A stretch of 32,867 bases of DNA from Candidatus Omnitrophota bacterium (GTDB lineage Bacteria; Omnitrophota; Gorgyraeia; 2-01-FULL-45-10): positions 1-32,867 of the forward strand of contig JAQTPE010000004.1 in assembly GCA_028748925.1 (NCBI GenBank), written 5' to 3'. Position numbers and translations under genes: made by a program. The notes beneath the pieces are model-generated. The model searched no databases. It was not told the DNA's origin and worked only from the letters and a program-made list of their open reading frames with translations. Positions 1-7,002 of the stretch are shown here, in pieces; the stretch's first letter is position 1; the number at the start of each line of letters is the position of its first letter.

Positions 1-2
1 AT

Positions 3-911
3 CATAGAGTGCAGATATTTGATCCTTATTCCGGTGAACATTTGGGGGCGATCGGTAATCAGGACCTCTTCACGGGTGAAATTGTAGATATTATTACTTT
101 ACCGGACAGAGGACTGCTGGTAAGCGATGAGAAGGCCAATCAGATTTACCGTTTTAAGCGGACTGCGGTAACGCCCGCGGCATTTCAGACGATACCCCCG
201 CCGCTTTTAAGCGGCGAAGGGTTCACAAAACTCTGCGGGATGGCTTATGACTCAAAAGGGCGGACATATGTCATCGATGGAATAACGGGAGGAGTGCGTC
301 GGTATCTTCCGGACTTTAAACCGGATCCCGGATGGAGATTCCAGGCAACGCGCCCGGACAACGAACCTATGCTGCATAGAGCCGAGGGAGTAGCGATCGA
401 CGAATCGAAAGGGACGATCTTTTTATCCAGTGATTGGGACGGCATGATCCTTGCTTTTGATCTTGAAACCGGAAAATGGACTGGTAAGTCTATCGGGAGG
501 AGATCGGATGCCCTGACAGGCAAACCGGTCGGCCAATCGGTCTTTTCGAGATCCGTGGAAGGCCTTGCGATAATAGATCGCTATCTTTTGGCGGTTGATG
601 AAGGCGAAGATAACGCAGCGAAGAGCCGTTATGGACATTTGCTGGTTTTTGACTTAAGCAGTCCCGCGTTGTATGAAACGGACGCCGGGATGTGCCGGAA
701 GAGAATGTCCGAGGGCATTGTAGACGGATTGGTGGGATGGCTGGGGAATTATTTTTCACCGGACGCGGTCGCGGTCTTTCCCGGCAGCGCAAAACATCCG
801 GAGGCGTTAGTAGCGGTTGCGAACCAGGGCTCTTACAAAGTCACAGTCTATAAATGGGCGGATATCAAAAACGAAATAGAGATGTTGCGCAAAAAAGGAA
901 GAAACCCTTGA
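3..911 (+). CDS. Beta-propeller (phytase-like / NHL-like) protein, 5' partial
   Basis: The frame is open to the left edge (codons cat-aga precede the GTG used by the ORF track), so the gene probably begins outside the window and its N-terminus and any signal peptide are unseen. The visible 300 residues show repeated blade-like segments such as GMAYDSKGRTYVIDG, AEGVAIDESKGTIFLSSDWDG and VEGLAIIDRYLLAVDEG, typical of NHL or phytase-type six-bladed propellers (family knowledge). The two 'EGLAI/EGVAID' blades resemble bacterial 3-phytase propellers, but no calcium or phosphate site can be verified, so a phytase activity is only a suggestion. Its stop codon overlaps the start of the nucleotide transporter, implying one transcription unit. 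Confidence 0.6.
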   Translation, partial: HRVQIFDPYSGEHLGAIGNQDLFTGEIVDIITLPDRGLLVSDEKANQIYRFKRTAVTPAAFQTIPPPLLSGEGFTKLCGMAYDSKGRTYVIDGITGGVRRYLPDFKPDPGWRFQATRPDNEPMLHRAEGVAIDESKGTIFLSSDWDGMILAFDLETGKWTGKSIGRRSDALTGKPVGQSVFSRSVEGLAIIDRYLLAVDEGEDNAAKSRYGHLLVFDLSSPALYETDAGMCRKRMSEGIVDGLVGWLGNYFSPDAVAVFPGSAKHPEALVAVANQGSYKVTVYKWADIKNEIEMLRKKGRNP

Positions 912-2302
912 TAAAACGATTTCTGGCTAAATGGTATGGGAATTTTACGCGTGAAGAGCTTATCCGTACTTTGCTTTTGGGAGCGGCGTTTGCTTTGATC
1001 ATCGGCACTTACTGGACGTTGCGGCCGTTGAAGGATGCTTTATTCAAAGCATGTATAATAGGCGAAGGCTGTCATATGGACGCTTCGCCTCTGGCGCTTG
1101 CCAAGATGCTTTCTGTTGTTGTGCTGATCCCTCTGGTAATGTTCTACAGCCGCCTTGTCGACCATTTCAAACGCCAGTCGCTCTTTTACGTGGTTGGCGG
1201 TATTCTGGTATGCGGGCTTCTTATCTTCAGTTTTTTATTCAATCATCCGACGTTAGGTCTGGATAATAAAGTGGCGAGCCATGGACGGTGGCTCGGCTGG
1301 GCATGGTATATTTTTGTCGAAGCCTATGGGTCGCTTTTGATCGCGCTCTTCTGGGCATATGCCTCTGATTCTATCGACGCCGAAAACGCCAAAAAATCCT
1401 TTTTTCTTATAGTCATGTTCGGCCAATTAGGCGGTATCGTAGGACCGCAATCTACGGATCTGCCGGTATTGCTCGGTTTTCGTAATTGCGCGCCCCTTAT
1501 AGTGTTATGCGCGGTAAACACTATTATCGTAATACTGATAATACGCCAATTTGCTTCGAGACTATTCCGGCAAACCGTTTCGACGCCCGCTGAAAGCAAA
1601 CCTTTGCCGGAGCATAAGAAAGAAGGCGGAGCCGGTTTTATCGAAGGATTGCGGCTTCTGGTCACAGACCGGTATCTATTCGGCATATTCCTGGTCATAA
1701 GTTTTTATGAAATAATAGTTACGATATTCGATTTTAATTTCAAGCGGCTCGTCTTTCAAAATGCCGTTGGAGATGTCTCCACGGCGCAATCGCTCGGCGA
1801 TTTCGGCACGGCGGTGAACGCGGTATCTTTTATCTGCCTTGCGTTAGGTATAGGCAATGTTCAGCGCCGGCTCGGGATGAAAACGGCGTTATGCGCCATG
1901 CCGGTTATAATCGGTATTATGGTGGTGGGTTTTAAACTGAGCCCTTCGGTTCATATACTTTTCTGGATTATGGTATCCGGCAAAGCGCTTAATTATGCCC
2001 TTAATTCGCCCTCATTGAAACAGCTTTATATTCCTACCTCTCAGGCCGCCAAGTACAAGGCCCAGGCATGGATCGAAATGTTCGGTTCGCGCAGCGCGAA
2101 GGCGTGCGGTTCCGGTGTTAATGCGCTTCTAAAGTTTTTTCAGACGCGCGCCGGAAGCGCTGTCGCAGGTTTCGCTATGTATGTTACTTTCGCGAGCTCT
2201 CTTTCCGGAGTGCTTCTTGTATTCTGGTTTTTCGTGGCGATCTTCCTTTCGAGAGAGTATGACCGGAGAGTAAAACCCGTTAAAGAGGAGGCAGCACGAT
2301 AA
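908..2302 (+). CDS. NTT-family nucleotide (ATP/ADP) translocase
   Basis: Multi-pass inner-membrane protein of the NTT/TlcA family, known from Chlamydiae, Rickettsiales and plastids, which exchanges ATP for ADP or imports nucleotides. The sequence shows the N-terminal LRPLKDALF motif matching the family's R-x-x-KD segment, about 11-12 hydrophobic helices, and the C-terminal block SLKQLYIPTSQAAKYKAQAW plus EMFGSRSAKACGSG, equivalent to the conserved 'KEMAYIPLDEE...GSRLGKSGGS' region. The ORF track starts at 854, but a TTG at 908 sits 8-10 nt after an AGGAAG Shine-Dalgarno and overlaps the upstream stop as TTGA, so a 464-aa protein (MIKRFLAKW...) is preferred; family members are usually near 500 aa. 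ATP/ADP exchange versus biosynthetic nucleotide import cannot be settled from sequence. The next gene starts on its stop codon (TAATG). Confidence 0.9.
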   Translation: MIKRFLAKWYGNFTREELIRTLLLGAAFALIIGTYWTLRPLKDALFKACIIGEGCHMDASPLALAKMLSVVVLIPLVMFYSRLVDHFKRQSLFYVVGGILVCGLLIFSFLFNHPTLGLDNKVASHGRWLGWAWYIFVEAYGSLLIALFWAYASDSIDAENAKKSFFLIVMFGQLGGIVGPQSTDLPVLLGFRNCAPLIVLCAVNTIIVILIIRQFASRLFRQTVSTPAESKPLPEHKKEGGAGFIEGLRLLVTDRYLFGIFLVISFYEIIVTIFDFNFKRLVFQNAVGDVSTAQSLGDFGTAVNAVSFICLALGIGNVQRRLGMKTALCAMPVIIGIMVVGFKLSPSVHILFWIMVSGKALNYALNSPSLKQLYIPTSQAAKYKAQAWIEMFGSRSAKACGSGVNALLKFFQTRAGSAVAGFAMYVTFASSLSGVLLVFWFFVAIFLSREYDRRVKPVKEEAAR

Positions 2303-3408
2303 TGAAGATCAAAAGTTTTCTATTGATATCCGTTTTGATAATAACAGGCGCCATGAGCGGATGCCAGGCCCTGCAGGGAAATCCTTACGAACTGCATGGA
2401 GATAAAAATTTTTATACAGGCTATGAACCGGTCAATCCGGACGGAACGGTTAATGCGGTAATAGAGATCAGTTCAGGCGACAATGATAAATGGGAAGTTC
2501 GAAAAGACGGAGTTATGAGGTGGGACCAGGAAGACGGCAAACCTCGTATAGTGAAATATCTGGGTTATCCAACGAACTATGGCATGGTACCGAAAACAGT
2601 TTGGGGCGACGGCGATCCGCTGGATATACTGGTTATAGGAAAGCAGCTGAAGCGGGGCCAGGTGATAAAAGCAAAACTTGTAGGGGTTCTGAAAATGAAA
2701 GGTGAAGGAGCCCGGGATGATAAGTTGATAGCGGTATTACCGGATACCTGTTTCGGCGGTGTAAACAATATGGATGAATTCGATCGGGACTTTCCGGGCG
2801 CGTCGTCTATTATAGAAACATGGTTTATGAATTATAAAGGTCCCGGTAAAGTGGAGACGGAGGGATTCGATTCCGCGGAAGAAGCCGGTTCAATGCTAAA
2901 AGACGCCATAAAAGGATTTACGTTTTCATCTGCCATGCCAAAACCTGCCGTTGGCGGCGATGGTGATAATATGAGGGTTCATAGGAGATTTATGCTGGAA
3001 GCGGTAAAGGAAGCGCAAAAAAGTTTACTTGAAGACGGAATTCCGGAAGGATCTGTCCTGATCAAAGAAGGCAGGATCATCGGCCGCGGGCACAATAAGA
3101 GATCGCGGAAGGATTCTTCATATGTTAACTCGGAGATAGATTGTCTGGAGAATGCGGGTATTCTGACAGGGCAGGGTTGCGGAAACTGCACGCTTTATAC
3201 TACTCTATCGCCGTGTGATGAGGCTGCCGATACTATCATAGCGCATAAAATTCCCATCGTGGTCATAGGGGAGAACGAAACCTTTAAAGGTCCGGAAGGC
3301 TATTTGCAGGTTAAGGGGGTGCGATTGATAGATCTGGACATGAAAGAATGCAAAGATATGATGCGGGGCTTTATGAAGAAACATGCGGTAGCATGGGATG
3401 ACGATTAG
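2302..3408 (+). CDS. Lipoprotein: family I inorganic pyrophosphatase fused to degenerate cytosine-deaminase domain
   Basis: Residues 1-21 form a lipoprotein signal (hydrophobic stretch then MSGC, Cys21). Residues about 38-206 are a family I soluble inorganic pyrophosphatase: the NAVIEIS strand, KWE, PRIVK, NYG, the signature DGDPLD (103-108), VGVLKM and NYK all match. The metal ligand corresponding to E. coli Asp97 reads Gly134, with the next residue Glu. Residues about 224-368 align well with yeast-type cytosine deaminase (FCY1): GRGHNKR, LENAG, TLYTTLSPCD, GENETFKG, GYLQVKG. Of the zinc/catalytic residues, the His of H-x-E is Asn276, Glu278 stays, Cys305 stays, and the second Cys of PCxxC is Ala308, so deaminase activity is unlikely. 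Both domains would lie outside the cytoplasm. The fusion sits directly after the nucleotide transporter (one-base overlap), suggesting a linked role. A real two-domain protein rather than an assembly artefact is supported by the continuous frame. Confidence 0.85.
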   Translation: MKIKSFLLISVLIITGAMSGCQALQGNPYELHGDKNFYTGYEPVNPDGTVNAVIEISSGDNDKWEVRKDGVMRWDQEDGKPRIVKYLGYPTNYGMVPKTVWGDGDPLDILVIGKQLKRGQVIKAKLVGVLKMKGEGARDDKLIAVLPDTCFGGVNNMDEFDRDFPGASSIIETWFMNYKGPGKVETEGFDSAEEAGSMLKDAIKGFTFSSAMPKPAVGGDGDNMRVHRRFMLEAVKEAQKSLLEDGIPEGSVLIKEGRIIGRGHNKRSRKDSSYVNSEIDCLENAGILTGQGCGNCTLYTTLSPCDEAADTIIAHKIPIVVIGENETFKGPEGYLQVKGVRLIDLDMKECKDMMRGFMKKHAVAWDDD

Positions 3409-3565
3409 CCGCGGAGAGTAACCCCGGCAGAATTTGACTTATGATATTTTCAAACACGGATGTTTAAAAAAGAGGTTACCAAAAGAGTCCACTTTTTACT
3501 TGTAGTATTGTAGTTTAAAAAAACAGGCTGACGCATTGGCGTGTCAGTGGAAAAGATGGGAGCAT

Positions 3566-3594
3566 AGACGTTCCTAAAAAAGGACGTCTTTTTT
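3566..3594 (+). terminator. Rho-independent terminator or attenuator
   Basis: AGACG-T-TCCT pairs with AGGACGTCT (one bulged T) around an A5 loop and runs straight into TTTTTT. It may end the upstream transcription unit or act as a conditional terminator in the porin leader. Confidence 0.8.
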
Positions 3595-3640
3595 ATTTCC
3601 GGAGTTTTGAGCACAAAGAAGTGCCTGGTAAGGGTATAGG

Positions 3641-3676
3641 CGCCCTGTTTGATGCCGCGGTGGCAAAGACAGGGCG
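3641..3676 (+). other. Two-part inverted repeat in the porin leader
   Basis: CGCCCTGT (3641-3648) is perfectly complementary to ACAGGGCG (3669-3676), with an inner TGCC/GGCA stem and a GC-rich loop. It lies 34 nt before the porin start codon and is followed by a T-rich stretch (CTCGTTTTATT). Function is unknown; a regulatory or transcript-stabilising role is inference. Confidence 0.6.
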
Positions 3677-3710
3677 TCTCGTTTTATTCGGTATAAAAAA
3701 GGAGGTTATA

Positions 3711-5051
3711 GTGTTTTTCCCGCGAAAGAAAGTTTTAGCCGTATTGATATTAGTATCATTTACGAATCTGTCCTCAGTTTTCGCCGATACCGGACTGAGC
3801 GAGGTCGAAGAGCTTAAGAAAGAGATAGCGGTAATGCAGGAACGTCTTAACGCCATGGAGACAAGGCTGCGGCAGTCGGAAATGAAAACGTCCGCCATTG
3901 AAAAAGAGAAGAAGACCGCGGAGACGGGCATACAGGCTGCCGTGACTTCACTTGCCAAAGAGATAGAGTTCCACGGTTTTGTCGACACTTCCTATATATT
4001 AAATACCAACACGCCGAAGTCGCCGAACCCGAGAACCAATAATTTCAGAATATTCGACACCGACGCGAACGGATTCATGTTTAATATGGCACAGCTGAAT
4101 TTTGAGAAGCCCATATCGAAAGAATCGCCTGTCGGGTTCAGGACAGATCTCGATTTTGGGCAGGATGCCAAACTTATACACGCTAATGGCCTCGGCGATC
4201 CCAACGATGTATTCGATCTGCAGCAGGCATACGCTCAGCTCATGATCCCTTTCAGCATCCCTTTCGTGGATACCTTGAGTTTTAAGGCGGGTAAGTATGT
4301 CACGCTGATGGGAGCGGAAGTGATAGAGTCTGTAAATAACTGGAATTTTTCCAGATCATTTTTATTCGGTTACGCCATACCTTTTACGCATCTGGGTGTC
4401 AGGGCGTACTATAAACCATTAGCCGAAGTTCCTGTCGATGCCTATATAGGTATTGTGAACGGATGGGATAATGTGGTCGACAACAATGCGGCAAAGACCC
4501 TGGAAGCACAGATTAATTATTATCCGAACGACAACTTATCTTTCAGTATAGGCGGAATGTTCGGGCCGGAGAGGGCCGATAATAACAGAGATTTCAGGGA
4601 TCTCATAGATTTTGTGGCTACATATAAGGTAACGGACAAATTGACCCTAAAGGCAAATTATGATTATGGCTGGGAGAAAAACGGCGCGACATATCTGCCA
4701 TCCAGCGGCGATAGCCCGACCGCTACAGGGTTGGATGATAAAGATGCTTCATGGCAGGGGATTGCCCTGTACGCAAAATATGACATCTACGATTGGTGGT
4801 CATTGGCGGGCAGGTGCGAATATTTTAGCGATCCGCAGGGGGTCAGGACGGGAGTATTTGTAAATAATAATGGTATGGATCATCTTGACCTTATGGAGTA
4901 CACGTTGACAAGTGAATTTAAGATATTTAAGAACCTGATCGCCAGACTGGAGTACAGGTATGATAAAGCAAGCAATCAGGTCTTCTTCAAAGATAAGGTC
5001 ACCGCAAATAACCAAAGTACGTTTGCGGCCGAAATGATCTACAAATTTTAA
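3711..5051 (+). CDS. Putative beta-barrel porin (OmpL-like, bbp2 type)
   Basis: The ORF track begins at 3621, but GTG 3711 lies 5 nt after a GGAGG and gives a clean signal peptide (FFPRKKVLAVLILVSF...SSVFA), so the 446-aa form is chosen. After the signal comes a coiled coil (LSEVEELKKEIAVMQERLNAMETRL, mature residues about 5-45), then a beta-rich barrel starting with EIEFHGFVDTSYILN and ending in the outer-membrane signature ...FAAEMIYKF with terminal Phe. This matches bbp2/OmpL-like putative porins (family knowledge). The coiled coil probably reaches toward the cell wall or trimerises. It precedes an ammonium channel and P-II gene by 29 nt, so it likely serves small nitrogenous solute entry, though the substrate is not shown by sequence. 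Confidence 0.8.
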   Translation: MFFPRKKVLAVLILVSFTNLSSVFADTGLSEVEELKKEIAVMQERLNAMETRLRQSEMKTSAIEKEKKTAETGIQAAVTSLAKEIEFHGFVDTSYILNTNTPKSPNPRTNNFRIFDTDANGFMFNMAQLNFEKPISKESPVGFRTDLDFGQDAKLIHANGLGDPNDVFDLQQAYAQLMIPFSIPFVDTLSFKAGKYVTLMGAEVIESVNNWNFSRSFLFGYAIPFTHLGVRAYYKPLAEVPVDAYIGIVNGWDNVVDNNAAKTLEAQINYYPNDNLSFSIGGMFGPERADNNRDFRDLIDFVATYKVTDKLTLKANYDYGWEKNGATYLPSSGDSPTATGLDDKDASWQGIALYAKYDIYDWWSLAGRCEYFSDPQGVRTGVFVNNNGMDHLDLMEYTLTSEFKIFKNLIARLEYRYDKASNQVFFKDKVTANNQSTFAAEMIYKF

Positions 5052-5080
5052 GCCGCAAAAAGAGAAAGGGGGATGTTTCT

Positions 5081-6439
5081 ATGTTCAGGATCATAGGTTT
5101 ATTTCTTATGGCGTCTCTGGGATTAATTCCCGCGTGTTTTGCGCAGGATCCCGGAGGAGCCGCTACGCTTGCAAGCAATCCGCAATTGCCGGTCGATTAT
5201 GTGTGGGTCCTCATGTGCGGGTTTCTTGTGTTCTTTATGCAGGCAGGGTTTGCTATGGTCGAGGCAGGTTTTTGCAGAGCCAAGAACGTCACGAACCTTA
5301 TGGCGAAAAATACCATTGATTTTGTGGTTGCGTCTTTGGTCTTTATGGCTATCGGTTTCGCGTTTATGATGGGCAACGATTACCGCGGCCTAATCGGAAC
5401 CACAGGATGGTTTTTACATGGTTCGAATTATGACGTAAGCAGGTATCTGGTCTTCTTCTGGCAACTGGTATTCGCGGGAACCGCGGCCACCATCGTTTCC
5501 GGGGCTATTGCAGAACGCCTGAAGTTCAAAGCATATTTTCTATATAGCCTGGCTGTCAGCGCTATAATCTATCCTATATACGGACACTGGGTATGGGGTG
5601 GAGGATGGTTATCAAAAATACCTTTTGGATTAGGACATCTTGATTTTGCGGGATCAGGGGTAGTGCATACCGTCGGAGGTTTTGTTGGCCTGGCCGGCGC
5701 CATCATATTAGGCCCGAGGTTCGGCAAGTTTTGTAAAGACGGTAAGCCTAAAGCCATACCCGGACATAGCATTACATTAGCCGCGCTGGGTACATTTATA
5801 TTGTGGTTCGGCTGGTTTGGTTTTAATCCGGGTTCTACTTTTTCGGCGCACCAGCTAAGAATTGCCGTCATCGCGGTTAATACCAATCTGGCGGCAGCGG
5901 CAGGCGCCGCGGTGGCGATATTACTGGTATTCGCTAAGACCAAAAAATGGGATGTCGGTATGATGCTGAATGGCTGTCTTGCGGGTCTCGTTGCCGTTAC
6001 CGCTCCATGCGCCTGGATTGAAGCATGGGCGGCTGTTGTGATCGGCGCGATTGCGGGCGGGTTAGTTGTGTTGAGTGTTTATTTCTGGGAAAGACGAGGA
6101 GTCGATGACCCTGTAGGCGCGGTGAGTGTTCACGGGATAAACGGAGTTTGGGGCTTAATCAGCGTAGGTCTATTCGCCGATGGTACTTATGGTTTGGGCA
6201 CTACCGACGGACCATTGGTTAGAGGGTTATTTTATGGCGGGGGAGCGGGGCAATTGATCGCACAGGTGATTGGGGCCGCAGTTTGTGTTGCCTGGGCGTT
6301 CACACTGGGGTTGGCTGTGTTTAAAATCATGGATAAGTATTTCGGGATACGGGTTTCTCCGGAAGAAGAGTTAAAGGGCCTGGATATACCGGAACACGGA
6401 CAACCGGCATATCCGAACTTCTATGCTCGCGGTAATTAA
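5081..6439 (+). CDS. amt: Ammonium transporter Amt
   Basis: Inner-membrane ammonium channel of the Amt/MEP/Rh family. It has a cleavable signal-like N-terminus (MFRIIGLFLMASLGLIPACFAQ) and 11 hydrophobic segments. Diagnostic motifs include MVEAGFCRAKNVTN, DFAGSGVVHTVGG (first twin-His, about His196) and GAVSVHGINGVWG (second twin-His, about His351). Length 452 aa is normal, with the extra N-terminal segment seen in many Amt proteins. The C-terminal cytoplasmic tail (KIMDKYFGIRVSPEEELKGLD) is the family's regulatory region that P-II proteins contact. It is followed by a P-II gene 68 nt downstream, the standard amt-glnK pairing, and preceded by a porin, giving a path across both membranes. Confidence 0.97.
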   Translation: MFRIIGLFLMASLGLIPACFAQDPGGAATLASNPQLPVDYVWVLMCGFLVFFMQAGFAMVEAGFCRAKNVTNLMAKNTIDFVVASLVFMAIGFAFMMGNDYRGLIGTTGWFLHGSNYDVSRYLVFFWQLVFAGTAATIVSGAIAERLKFKAYFLYSLAVSAIIYPIYGHWVWGGGWLSKIPFGLGHLDFAGSGVVHTVGGFVGLAGAIILGPRFGKFCKDGKPKAIPGHSITLAALGTFILWFGWFGFNPGSTFSAHQLRIAVIAVNTNLAAAAGAAVAILLVFAKTKKWDVGMMLNGCLAGLVAVTAPCAWIEAWAAVVIGAIAGGLVVLSVYFWERRGVDDPVGAVSVHGINGVWGLISVGLFADGTYGLGTTDGPLVRGLFYGGGAGQLIAQVIGAAVCVAWAFTLGLAVFKIMDKYFGIRVSPEEELKGLDIPEHGQPAYPNFYARGN

Positions 6440-6507
6440 ATATTAGCTGTTTTTGCTCTCCACATTTCTAATGGTTATAAGGGGACGAAGAAGGTTGAGG
6501 AGGTATT

Positions 6508-6846
6508 ATGAAAAAAATAGAGGCGGTTTTTAGGGTAGAGAAACTGGAAGATGTTACCGATGCCCTGGAAAAAATCGGATGTCCCGGGATGATGATCACC
6601 AATATTGAGGGGCACGGCAGGCAGAAGGGGTTGATCGAACAATTCAGGGGCAGGGAATATAAGGTAAGGTTTCTTCCGAAAGTGAAAGTCGAGATCGTGG
6701 TAAATGACGGAGATGCCGATAAGGCGGTAAACGCTATTACCAGGGCTGCCCGGACGGAAGAGATCGGAGACGGTAAGATCTTCATTTCCAATATAGAGAA
6801 TGTAATACGAATACGCACCGGAGAGAAAGGGGATGTGGCCATATAG
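6508..6846 (+). CDS. glnK: Nitrogen regulatory protein P-II
   Basis: A 112-aa P-II trimer subunit that senses ATP/ADP and 2-oxoglutarate and blocks Amt when nitrogen is plentiful. The start MKKIEAVFR, the T-loop with Tyr51 (FRGREYKVRFLPK, the uridylylation position in proteobacteria) and the C-terminal GDGKIFISNIENVIRIRTGE signature are all present. A good GAGGAGG lies before the ATG. Pairing with amt makes GlnK the likely type; GlnB cannot be excluded from sequence. The gene ends shortly before a strong terminator, so it closes the porin-amt-glnK unit. Confidence 0.96.
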   Translation: MKKIEAVFRVEKLEDVTDALEKIGCPGMMITNIEGHGRQKGLIEQFRGREYKVRFLPKVKVEIVVNDGDADKAVNAITRAARTEEIGDGKIFISNIENVIRIRTGEKGDVAI

Positions 6847-6879
6847 TCGATTGCCCTCCGGTGATATACAGGACGCCGT

Positions 6880-6910
6880 AAAATGTCCGCCTCTTAAGGG
6901 CGGACATTTT
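6880..6910 (+). terminator. Rho-independent terminator after glnK
   Basis: AAAATGTCCGCC pairs perfectly over 12 bases with GGCGGACATTTT around a 7-nt loop; the stem's own 3' T-run provides the tract. Confidence 0.93.
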
Positions 6911-6937
6911 GCATTTATTCCAACCGATGAATTTCGC

Positions 6938-6965
6938 TTGTTTACAGCAGTAATTGGTTTATAAT
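6938..6965 (+). promoter_or_regulatory. Sigma-70-type promoter for the cyclase operon
   Basis: TTGTTT (4 of 6 to the -35 consensus) is separated by 16 nt from a perfect TATAAT. It lies between the glnK terminator and the diadenylate cyclase start, leaving a leader of about 30 nt. Confidence 0.75.
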
Positions 6966-7002
6966 AGATAGTTGTATTCTGTGTTTTTTAAAGGAGGAGA
7001 TT

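Larger units (their letters stand above)
3409..3710 (+). promoter_or_regulatory. Structured 300-nt leader upstream of the porin-amt-glnK unit
   Basis: There is no convincing gene between the pyrophosphatase fusion and the porin. The stretch holds a first hairpin (CTGACGC/GCGTGTCAG, about 3528-3547), a terminator-like hairpin with T-run (3566-3594) and a third strong hairpin (3641-3676), followed by the porin's GGAGG. A TTGACT-like hexamer at 3434 lacks a good -10 partner, and I saw no sigma-54 (GG-N10-GC) element. It does not match any riboswitch class I can recognise. Whether transcription starts before or after the terminator is unknown. Confidence 0.45.

Noticed and set aside
3409-3710. 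Known riboswitch (c-di-GMP, fluoride, glutamine or guanidine class) ahead of the porin
   Set aside because: Conserved core sequences of those classes were looked for by eye and not found; only unassigned hairpins are supported.
3593-3988. 131-aa minus-strand ORF opposite the porin start
   Set aside because: It is a shadow of the porin coding strand, low-complexity and Ser/Ala-rich, with no homology I recognise.
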